Shown: positions 45,358-52,874 of the stretch, piece after piece
Position numbering within the stretch: the stretch's first letter is position 1
How the letters are laid out: the number at the start of each line of letters is the position of its first letter
NCBI GenBank assembly: GCA_037384425.1
Contig: JARROA010000016.1
Coordinates: 1-64,000, forward strand
DNA length: 64,000 nucleotides
Direction: 5' to 3'
DNA from: Thiodiazotropha sp037384425
Lineage (GTDB): Bacteria; Pseudomonadota; Gammaproteobacteria; Chromatiales; Chromatiaceae
Made by a program: the position numbers and the translations under genes
The notes under the pieces: model-generated
Database searches by the model: none
Seen by the model: only the letters and a program-made list of their open reading frames with translations
Told to the model about the DNA's origin: nothing

Positions 45358-45741
45358 TCATTTGGCACCCAGCAACTCGATAGCGTATCCGTCCGGGTCC
45401 TCCACGAAGGCGATGATGGTGGTGCCGGCATTCATCGGTCCGGCATCGCGGATGATATTGCCGCCCCGCTGACGAATCTGCTCCGTCGCCGCATAGACAT
45501 CATCCACCTCGATGGCGAGATGGCCGAAACCGCTGCCCAGGTCGTAGTGGTCGGTATCCCAATTGTGGGTCAGTTCGATCACCGTATCTGTGCTCTCGTC
45601 ACCGTAGCCGACAAAAGCCAGTGTGAAACGACCATCCGGATAGTCCTGCTGGCGCAGTAGTTTCATGCCGAGCACCTGGGTGTAGAAGTCGATGGAGCGT
45701 TGCAGGTCACCGACCCGGATCATGGTATGTAGCATGCGCAT
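45358..45741 (-). CDS. gloA: Lactoylglutathione lyase (glyoxalase I)
   Basis: 127 residues, the size of bacterial GloA. Metal ligands expected at His5 (MRMLHTMIRV), Glu56 (VIELTHNWD), His74 (GFGHLAIEV) and Glu122 (GYAIELLGAK) are all present. It turns the methylglyoxal-glutathione hemithioacetal into S-lactoylglutathione. The lack of the insertion of the zinc class suggests a nickel-type enzyme. Its start lies 14 bp downstream of the PiT stop, so the two may be cotranscribed. Confidence 0.95.
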   Translation of the reverse strand: MRMLHTMIRVGDLQRSIDFYTQVLGMKLLRQQDYPDGRFTLAFVGYGDESTDTVIELTHNWDTDHYDLGSGFGHLAIEVDDVYAATEQIRQRGGNIIRDAGPMNAGTTIIAFVEDPDGYAIELLGAK

Positions 45742-45755
45742 GGAATGTGGTCCCC

Positions 45756-47303
45756 CTATATAAAAAATTCCAGGATTTTGTAGATCATAGCCGACAGCAG
45801 ACCCGCGGCTGGCAAGGTCAGGAACCAGGCCGAGAGGATGCGTATCAGTGCGGAACGTTCGACCAGAGCCCGACGATAGAGTTTCTGCAGGGCCCTGCGC
45901 TCTTTGGGTTCGATGCCGATCGGCCGTTGCGATCGCTCCAGATCCTCCAGCATGCGTCCCTTATCGGAGAAGGAGGCCTGTTCAAATCGCTGCATGAAGG
46001 CCTCGATGGCCTCGGGAGCATGCTCCTGCTGATGGCGGCGGACCGCTTCGCGCAATATGGCGTAGTTCGTCTTCAGGCGCTCACGCAGAAAGCCGATGCC
46101 GAAGATGGCGCCGACGGCGATATGGGTGCTGCTGACAGGCAGGCCGAACTGGCTGGCCAGCAGCACCGTGATACTCACCGAGGTAACGATGCAGAAGGCC
46201 CGGATCTGATCCAATTCGGTGATACCGGAGCCGATGGTCTCGACCAGACGCCCGCCGAAGAGCACCAGTCCCAGAGGGATGCCCAGGGCACCGATCAGCA
46301 GCAGCCAGGGGAAGAGGGTGTCCGTCGGTAGCGGATTGCTGGACGACAGCGCTTGCACCAACGCAATCAGCGGTCCGATGGCATTCGCCACATCATTGGA
46401 ACCGTGGGCGAAGCTGAGCAGACCGGCCGCCAGCAGCAGCGGGATGTTGAACAGCCGGTTGAGCGCGGATTTCGTGTTCGGCAGCAGGGCGGTCCGCTGG
46501 TTGATGATGGGGCTGATGATCAGATAGATGCCGAGGCCGATCGTCAGGCCACTCAGGATCGCTGTGGTGGAATCGACTCGCCAGCTCGTCTTGAGCCCCT
46601 TCAACAGCAGATAACTGGTGAAGCTCCAGCTCATGAGGCCAACCAGCAGGGGCAGTACCCGGCTGGCCGCCAGGGTCATGTGACGCTGATAGGTGATGGT
46701 GCGCTTGATCAGATAGAGCAGCAGGGCCGCGATGATACCGCCCAGGAGTGGTGACAGGACCCAGCTGACGCTGATGGTGCCGATGGTCGCCCAATCGACC
46801 ATGCCCAGGCCGCCCATGGCTGCGGCTGCGCCGATCACGCCACCGACGATGGTGTGCGTGGTGGAGACCGGGGTGCCGCTCAAGGTGGCGAGATTGAGCC
46901 AGAGGCCGCCGGCGAGCAGGGCGGACAACATCACCCGGATCACCGTCTCGCGCTCACTCAACAGTGCCGGATCGACGATGCCGCGCTCAATGGTGCTGAT
47001 GACCTCGCCACCGGCGAGATAGGCGCCGGCCGCCTCGAACACCCCGGCCAGCAGCATGGCGCTGGCCAGGCCGATGACCCGGGATCCCACCAGCGGGCCG
47101 ATGTTGTTGCCGGCATCATTGGCGCCGATGTTGAGTGCCATGTAACCGCCAAGGAGTGCGGCCAGCAGCAGGATGGCGTGTTCGCCGAAGCCGTCGGCGT
47201 AGTGGCGCGCGGAAAACAGGATGGCGACGAAGAACAGCAGTGTCAGCAGGTAACGTCCCGATCGGGAGAGTGCATTGTCGGCTTGTGTGCTCGGCTTCAG
47301 CAA
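45756..47303 (-). CDS. PiT family inorganic phosphate transporter
   Basis: 515 residues with two inverted PHO4 repeats: GANDAGNNIGP (about 60-70) and GSNDVANAIGP (about 310-320), and the paired GTPVSTTHTIVG and GLPVSSTHIAVG loops. About ten TMs plus a large cytosolic insert and a C-terminal extension (EAVRRHQQEHAPEAIEAF...), which makes it longer than E. coli PitA. Start appears to be TTG (47303) with AGGGG upstream. Low-affinity metal-phosphate/H+ symport is expected. No PhoU-like DUF47 partner gene is adjacent. Confidence 0.88.
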   Translation of the reverse strand: MLKPSTQADNALSRSGRYLLTLLFFVAILFSARHYADGFGEHAILLLAALLGGYMALNIGANDAGNNIGPLVGSRVIGLASAMLLAGVFEAAGAYLAGGEVISTIERGIVDPALLSERETVIRVMLSALLAGGLWLNLATLSGTPVSTTHTIVGGVIGAAAAMGGLGMVDWATIGTISVSWVLSPLLGGIIAALLLYLIKRTITYQRHMTLAASRVLPLLVGLMSWSFTSYLLLKGLKTSWRVDSTTAILSGLTIGLGIYLIISPIINQRTALLPNTKSALNRLFNIPLLLAAGLLSFAHGSNDVANAIGPLIALVQALSSSNPLPTDTLFPWLLLIGALGIPLGLVLFGGRLVETIGSGITELDQIRAFCIVTSVSITVLLASQFGLPVSSTHIAVGAIFGIGFLRERLKTNYAILREAVRRHQQEHAPEAIEAFMQRFEQASFSDKGRMLEDLERSQRPIGIEPKERRALQKLYRRALVERSALIRILSAWFLTLPAAGLLSAMIYKILEFFI

Positions 47304-47374
47304 GATCGTCAGGCCCCTGTTCGGGTCTCGTCAGCGGGTTGCGCGGTTGGCTGGCCGCACGGCTATCGGTGGGA

Positions 47375-48022
47375 TCAGCCGGCCTGCATGTTCTGGATGA
47401 AGGCGTTGGAGCGTTCGATCGACTGGTTCATGCGTTTGATCAGGGAATCGATGTCGGCTTTCAGGCTGCCGAACTCCGCGCGCAACGCGCCGATCGCCTG
47501 GGCGTTCAGGTTGTGTTTGAGATAGAGCACGTTGTCACGCAGTGTGGTGAGGACAGGCTGCATGCTCTTCTCGGCCTGCTTCATGCTGTTCAGCATCTCC
47601 TTGTAGCGGGCCTGGGTCTGGCTCAGCTTCTTCGCGCTCGAGGCCTTGAGGCTCTGGTTCGCATACAGTTTCAGTTCCTGTTGCCACTCCTCGAACAGGG
47701 CCTCGGCGACCGATTCGACCTTCTCGATACGACTGCTGACCGCGGATGCCGCCGATTCACAGGCCTCATACTCGTTGTCCAACTCCTCGTAAGCCTGCTT
47801 GAGATCGCTCTCACCCAGACGGATGACGGAGGCGAACTGTTGCAGCGCCGACTGGAACTGCTCCTGAGCCTCGCTCTGGGCGTCCCGCGCCGATTCGACC
47901 CGGTCCACCAGGATGTCCCGTTTGTGGATACCGACCGACTCCATGGTGTCGTAGTAGACAGTTGAGCAGGCGTTCAGCAACAGCAGGAGAGGAAGAAAGG
48001 TAAAAAGGCGTAGTGGGGACAT
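47375..48022 (-). CDS. DUF2959 family lipoprotein
   Basis: 215 residues with a lipoprotein signal (LLLLLNACS, lipobox Cys19) and a long helical, coiled-coil-like body (EQFQSALQQFASVI.., KKLSQTQARYKEML), including VYYDTMESVGIHKRDILVDRVE, typical of DUF2959. The function of the family is unknown; it should be attached to the outer membrane facing the periplasm. It is followed on the same strand ~70 bp downstream by the PiT gene and is divergent from the EamA gene. Confidence 0.85.
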   Translation of the reverse strand: MSPLRLFTFLPLLLLLNACSTVYYDTMESVGIHKRDILVDRVESARDAQSEAQEQFQSALQQFASVIRLGESDLKQAYEELDNEYEACESAASAVSSRIEKVESVAEALFEEWQQELKLYANQSLKASSAKKLSQTQARYKEMLNSMKQAEKSMQPVLTTLRDNVLYLKHNLNAQAIGALRAEFGSLKADIDSLIKRMNQSIERSNAFIQNMQAG

Positions 48023-48151
48023 GTGAACAGTCGCACTCGATTTCTGATAGATTGATCAATTCTGCCACACAAACGTCATCCATGGCGATGCGGGGGAGCG
48101 GGGCGGGCGGCCAGGGAAGCCATGGGCCATCAATTCGGAATCAGAGGTGAC

Positions 48152-49039
48152 ATGCTATATCGTCAAAATCTTCTTCTCGGGGCCCTCTTCATCCTGCTCG
48201 CCGAGTGGTTTTTCGCCTCCATGGGCGCCGCCGTCAAACTGGTGACCGCGGATCTGCCCAGCGAGATGGCGGTTTTCATGCGCAATCTGTTCGGCCTGGG
48301 ATTGATGATCCCCCTAGTCTGGCGCAGCGGCCTGAGCGGACTGAAGACCACCATATTTCCGATCCATCTGTTGCGCTCGGTTGCCGGTGTCTCCGCCATG
48401 TACTGCTTTTTCTATGCCCTTTCCCAGCTGCAGCTGGCCGACGGCATGTTGCTGAAGATGACCGCACCCCTGTTCATGCCGCTGATCGCTCTGTTCTGGC
48501 TCGGCGAGGCGCTGCGCAAGCGTATTCTCATCGCCCTCGGCATCGGCTTCTTCGGTGTGGTGCTGGTACTCAATCCGGAAGGGGAGTTCAATCGGGTCGC
48601 CCTGGTCGGTCTGCTGGGCGGGGCGCTGGCCTCGTTGGCCAAGGTGAGTCTGCGGCGTCTGGGGCGCAGCGAGCCCTCGGTGCGGGTGGTCTTCTACTTC
48701 GCCCTGCTGAGCACCCTGATTTCAACGCTGCCCATGTTCTGGTACTGGCAGACACCCAATCCGCAACAGTGGGCGCTGTTCGCCCTGGTGGGCCTGATGG
48801 GGACCCTGGGACAGCTCCTGCTAACCCGCGGGTATGCGATCGCCAGCGCGGCCACGGTCAGCCCCTTCACCTATGCCTCGGTGCTGTTCGGCGCACTCTA
48901 TGGTTATCTCTTCTGGGACGAGATGATCAGCCTTCAGTTCATCGTCGGGGCATCGCTGATCGCTCTGGCGGGGGTGCTGGCCCTGCACGGGCGGCAGCCG
49001 TCGGAAAACCTCCTGGTCAGCGATGCGGCCAGACCCTGA
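48152..49039 (+). CDS. EamA/DMT family transporter
   Basis: 295 residues from ATG 48152, preceded by AGAGGTGAC (the frame from 48122 lacks such a site). Ten TMs in two EamA repeats: LFILLAEWFFASMGAAVKL, LLRSVAGVSAMYCFFYAL, then GLMGTLGQLLLTRGYAIASAATVSPFTY and FGALYGYLFWDE in the second half. Members export amino acids, nucleosides or other metabolites; the substrate is unknown. The dgt gene begins ~65 bp downstream on the same strand. Confidence 0.85.
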   Translation: MLYRQNLLLGALFILLAEWFFASMGAAVKLVTADLPSEMAVFMRNLFGLGLMIPLVWRSGLSGLKTTIFPIHLLRSVAGVSAMYCFFYALSQLQLADGMLLKMTAPLFMPLIALFWLGEALRKRILIALGIGFFGVVLVLNPEGEFNRVALVGLLGGALASLAKVSLRRLGRSEPSVRVVFYFALLSTLISTLPMFWYWQTPNPQQWALFALVGLMGTLGQLLLTRGYAIASAATVSPFTYASVLFGALYGYLFWDEMISLQFIVGASLIALAGVLALHGRQPSENLLVSDAARP

Positions 49040-49105
49040 TACAATGGCCCACCGCGGCGGATCGCCGCAAGCTGTAACCAGGTCCGGTGTTGAGGGGATC
49101 GTGAG

Positions 49106-50470
49106 ATGTCGATGAACTGGCCACAACTATTGTCGCGCAAACGGCTGGGCTCCAGCGAGCAGCCCTCGGGCAGCGCCACGCGGACCGATTTTCAGCGCGA
49201 CCATGACCGCATCGTCTTCTCTTCCGCCTTCCGCCGCATGCAGGACAAGACCCAGATCTTTCCCCTCTCCAAGATCGACTATGTGCGCACGCGCTTGACC
49301 CACAGTCTCGAGTCCTCCAGCGTGGGGCGCTCGCTCGGTACCCTGGTCGGCGAGCAGATCATCGCCCGCCATGGTCTGGTCGGATTCGAGGCCTCGGATT
49401 TCGGCGACATCTGCGCCGCCGCCTGTCTCGCCCACGACATCGGCAATCCCCCCTTCGGACACTCGGGTGAGGATGCCATCCGCCACTGGGCCGCCTGCGC
49501 CGAGTACGGCAGGCAGCGGGTGGCGGTGCTGCAGCGCAGTCAGCGCGAGGACTTCCTCAATTTCGAGGGCAATGCCCAGGGCTTTCGCGTCATCACCCGC
49601 TTGCAGAACCGGGACAACCCCGGCGGACTGCAGCTGACCTGCGCTACCCTGGCGGCCTTTACCAAATACCCCCGGGAATCGTGCATCGGCAGCGGCCGCT
49701 TCGACGGGGTGAGTGCCAAGAAGCCGGGCTTCACCGCCGAGGATCAGGCCAACTTCACCGAGGTGGCCGAGACGGTCGGTCTGATCCGGCGTGATCCGGT
49801 ACTGGCGGTCTGGCACCGACATCCGCTCGCCTTTCTGGTGGAGGCGGCGGACGATATCTGCTATCGCGTGATCGACATCGAGGACGGCTTCAGATTGGGT
49901 CACCTCAGTTTCCAGGAGGCGATGGAGCTGTTCAGCGGCGTGCTGCCCGACTCGGCGGGGCAGACCGCGCGCCTGAACCGGATCACGGGGCAGAAGGAGA
50001 AGATCGAGTTCCTCCGCGCCAAGGTGATCAGCCAGGCGATCAGTGAGATTCTGGCCTGCTTTCTGAATCACGAGGCGGAAATACTCGAAGGCCGCTTCGA
50101 TGAGCCGCTGATGAGCCATATTCCTCATCGGCGGGAGATGGATGAGCTGATCGCCGTCGCCACCGATAAGATCTATGTCGCACCCGAGGTGATCGAGATA
50201 GAAACCGCCGGTTTCCAAGTCATCAGTGAACTGCTGGAGCGTTTCATCCCCATCATCGACGATGTGGCGCAACACGGGGCCGCGGCCAGCCCGCGCAGCA
50301 AGATGATGATCCGACTGATTCCGGAGCAGTTTCTCGGTCCCGGCCATCGGCCGGCAGAGGATGACTATACCCGGCTGTTGCGTCTGACCGATTTCGTCTC
50401 CGGCATGACCGACTCCTATGCCGTGTCACTCTACAAAAAGGTCACGGGCATCTCACTGCCTGGCGGTTGA
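49106..50470 (+). CDS. dgt: Deoxyguanosinetriphosphate triphosphohydrolase
   Basis: 454 residues. HD-domain metal site: RTRLTHSLESS (His), CLAHDIGNPPFGHSGE (HD) and EAADDICYRVIDIEDG (second Asp), plus FSSAFRRMQDKTQ near the N terminus. It cleaves dGTP (and often other dNTPs) to the nucleoside and tripolyphosphate. The length matches the long Dgt type 1 subfamily. GAGGGG lies upstream of ATG 49106. Confidence 0.92.
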   Translation: MSMNWPQLLSRKRLGSSEQPSGSATRTDFQRDHDRIVFSSAFRRMQDKTQIFPLSKIDYVRTRLTHSLESSSVGRSLGTLVGEQIIARHGLVGFEASDFGDICAAACLAHDIGNPPFGHSGEDAIRHWAACAEYGRQRVAVLQRSQREDFLNFEGNAQGFRVITRLQNRDNPGGLQLTCATLAAFTKYPRESCIGSGRFDGVSAKKPGFTAEDQANFTEVAETVGLIRRDPVLAVWHRHPLAFLVEAADDICYRVIDIEDGFRLGHLSFQEAMELFSGVLPDSAGQTARLNRITGQKEKIEFLRAKVISQAISEILACFLNHEAEILEGRFDEPLMSHIPHRREMDELIAVATDKIYVAPEVIEIETAGFQVISELLERFIPIIDDVAQHGAAASPRSKMMIRLIPEQFLGPGHRPAEDDYTRLLRLTDFVSGMTDSYAVSLYKKVTGISLPGG

Positions 50471-50565
50471 TCCGCCAATTGTCACAATTTCGATGTGTCT
50501 ATTGGGGGCAGGCTTCCTCTATAGTGTTGCCATGACTGGAGGAGTGTCTTTCGAGCGCAGATGCT

Positions 50566-51963
50566 ATGTACAGGGAACTGGTGAAGCGGTGGTTCAAGAG
50601 CTACTGGCTGGGCGGCCTGGTGGCCGTGTTGCTGGTGTTGAGTGCCTCCGAGGTGATTGTCGAACTGTTGCAACGCAACCAGGTCGAACGTCAGCGCATC
50701 GAAGTCCTGAACCAGGTCGCTGGTCTGCGCGGCCGGCTGGAATCCGAGATCAACTCCTCGCTGCATTTGACCAGAGGACTGATAGCGAATGTGGCCATCA
50801 ACCCCGATGTCAACGCTGACGAGTTCGATGCCCTGGCCAGCGAACTCATCGCCGTAGGTCGTAATATCCGCAATATCGGCCTGGCCCGGAACAACGTCAT
50901 CACGCATATCTTTCCCCTCGCCGGCAACGAGACCGCACTCGGGCTCAATTACGAAACCCAACTGGATCAATGGCCCGCAATCCGGGAAGCAATGGACAAG
51001 CGGGGGACCATTGTCGCCGGTCCCGTCGACCTGGTGCAGGGAGGGCGCGCCTTCATCGCGCGTACCCCGATCTATACCCGGAGTGGACTCGGTGGTCACC
51101 TCGACCAGCACAAACCGACCTATTGGGGTATGGCCTCCATCGTGATCGATATGCCCACCCTCTTCAGCTCGGCCGGGATCAAGCCGGAGCTGAACGGTTT
51201 GCTGATTGCGTTGCGCGGTAAGGACGGCAAGGGGGCGGCGGGCGGGATGATCCTTGGGGATGCCGCCGTCTTCGATGCCGACCCCGTGACCCAGTCGGTG
51301 ATACTGCCGAACGGCAGCTGGCAAATCGGTGCCCGGCCCATTGGTGGCTGGAGTGGTGACGGTGGATTGATCTGGCCGCTGAGGATGGGCGGCTGGCTGA
51401 TCGCCCTGGCAATCGGTTTTCTCATCGCCATGCTGATACGGGCCCGGGAGGTGAATCAGGCGCTGGCTCTGCACGATCACCTCACCACACTGCCCAATCG
51501 TCGATTGCTGGAGGATCGCTTCGATCAGGCCATTGCCCGCTGCCAGCGTACCGGAAGCGCGTTTGGTCTGCTCTATATCGATCTCGACGGATTCAAGGCG
51601 GTGAACGACCAGTATGGCCATCGGGTCGGCGACGGACTGCTGGTGGAGGTGGCCAAGCGTCTGCTTGCCGGGATACGGCAAGCGGACACCGTGGCGCGGG
51701 TTGGCGGGGACGAGTTCATCGTGCTGGTCGATGGCATTTCCGATGCCGATCTGCTGAAGCGTCTGGGGGATTCCCTGATGACCGATCTGCATGGCAATGC
51801 CTTTGTGGACGGTCAGAAAGTGGAGATTCGGGCCAGTCTGGGGTGTGCCCTGTTTCCCGACGAGGGTGAGGATCTCGACCAGCTTCTGAAGACAGCCGAT
51901 CACAAGATGTACGAGCAGAAGCAGCGCGGAAAAGTCTATCGGTTGAACCCGCGCAAACGCTGA
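50566..51963 (+). CDS. CHASE-domain diguanylate cyclase
   Basis: 465 residues: TM (16-33), periplasmic CHASE domain (about 45-225; VITHIFPLAGNETALGLNYE), TM (about 275-293), GGDEF domain with LTTLPNRR, YIDLDGFKAVND and the active site VGGDEF. The inhibitory RxxD site is intact five residues before it (RQAD). So it should make c-di-GMP from GTP in answer to a periplasmic small ligand, with product inhibition. No EAL domain. A 540-bp gap separates it from the next c-di-GMP gene. Confidence 0.9.
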   Translation: MYRELVKRWFKSYWLGGLVAVLLVLSASEVIVELLQRNQVERQRIEVLNQVAGLRGRLESEINSSLHLTRGLIANVAINPDVNADEFDALASELIAVGRNIRNIGLARNNVITHIFPLAGNETALGLNYETQLDQWPAIREAMDKRGTIVAGPVDLVQGGRAFIARTPIYTRSGLGGHLDQHKPTYWGMASIVIDMPTLFSSAGIKPELNGLLIALRGKDGKGAAGGMILGDAAVFDADPVTQSVILPNGSWQIGARPIGGWSGDGGLIWPLRMGGWLIALAIGFLIAMLIRAREVNQALALHDHLTTLPNRRLLEDRFDQAIARCQRTGSAFGLLYIDLDGFKAVNDQYGHRVGDGLLVEVAKRLLAGIRQADTVARVGGDEFIVLVDGISDADLLKRLGDSLMTDLHGNAFVDGQKVEIRASLGCALFPDEGEDLDQLLKTADHKMYEQKQRGKVYRLNPRKR

Positions 51964-52502
51964 GTGGAGCCAAATCGACCGGAGTCGATATTCCGATCGT
52001 TCTGTTAAGGTATAGGCTTTGTGACCATCCCCTCCGCTCCCGCAATCCCGCCGCTGTGACCGAAACCATTGCTGCAGCTTAGTCGTCGGTCGATCGTGTA
52101 TTCGGTGCGTACCTCAGATGAAATGGCCCCTTGAGGTCGCATGCGGTCGGCAGTTGTCAATTTGCCTTCAAGCTTCAAATCGATCGGTCGATAATCTATC
52201 TGAATTTCATGTATTCTGAGAATATCGAAATCGGCCGCTGTCCGATTTACGTTCAATGGCCCTGTTTCGGTCGGAGAACGGACACTGCAAAGGTCGAGAG
52301 TTCGATAACCAAATCCTTGAAGGCATGGAGAAAAACAAATATGTGGCGGATTAGGCCGAACATCCGCCTCGGGGTGAGGGTTTTCGCCTGAGTCCATAGT
52401 GGGGGGATGGCGTTCCAAAGGATCCGGAAGGCCCTTGGTATTGAACAGATACCGGGATGCAGTCTGGCCGGTGCGAATGGGGTTCGCTCTTTGGAAATGC
52501 AC
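51964..52502. other. Long intergenic region upstream of the truncated binding-protein gene
   Basis: About 540 bases between two c-di-GMP genes. The stretch around 52140-52340 is AT-rich and likely contains the promoter of the downstream operon. No tRNA, riboswitch or coding sequence could be recognised; c-di-GMP riboswitch hallmarks were not found. Confidence 0.4.
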
Positions 52503-52874
52503 ATGCTATCAGGGACAAGGTTCTGGCGTTCGGTTCTGCCGTTGAAGCTGATCGGGTTATTGGCCATAGATGTCACCCAGGCAGCCCCTGAGCCCGGACG
52601 GCTCTACCGTCTGCTCATCCTCGATTCCCAGTCCAACAGCCCCTATGACGAGATTCGGCATAGGTTCTTGGATGCACTCGCGGAGTACGGCTACCGCGGA
52701 CACATGGCTGCCAGTATGCTGCGTGATCTGTTTGCAGGCAAGGCGGTCAGTGAAATCGAGCCACGTCGGCCCGGTCGCTTCGGCTATGCCGTGAATCTCG
52801 AACGGGCGCAGGCCTATGGTGTTGCGATACCCATCGGTATCCTGCAGCTCGCCGGGGAGAATATCCGGCGATGA
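52503..52874 (+). pseudogene. ABC substrate-binding protein (PF04392-like) with large in-frame internal deletion
   Basis: 123 residues from ATG 52503 (GGAAA six bases upstream), with a signal peptide (MLSGTRFWRSVLPLKLIGLLAIDVTQAA). The N-terminal strand-helix LYRLLILDSQSNSPYDEIRHRFLDAL is the beginning of the ABC-type substrate-binding family, and MAASMLRDLFAGKAVSEIEP / RRPGRFGYAVNLERAQAYGVAIP is its C-terminal end. The ~200 residues between, which form most of both lobes, are missing without loss of frame. The stop overlaps the start of the c-di-GMP protein (ATGA), the arrangement expected if the complete ancestor was a periplasmic sensor partner. It may be a relic kept for translational coupling, or a working mini-protein. 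Confidence 0.65.

Noticed and set aside
49127..50347. Open frame of 406 codons opposite dgt
   Set aside because: Antisense to a complete HD-domain dGTPase with no domain of its own.
51964..52502. c-di-GMP riboswitch upstream of the GGDEF-EAL operon
   Set aside because: The conserved GEMM-type core could not be found by eye on the plus strand; promoter content is more likely.
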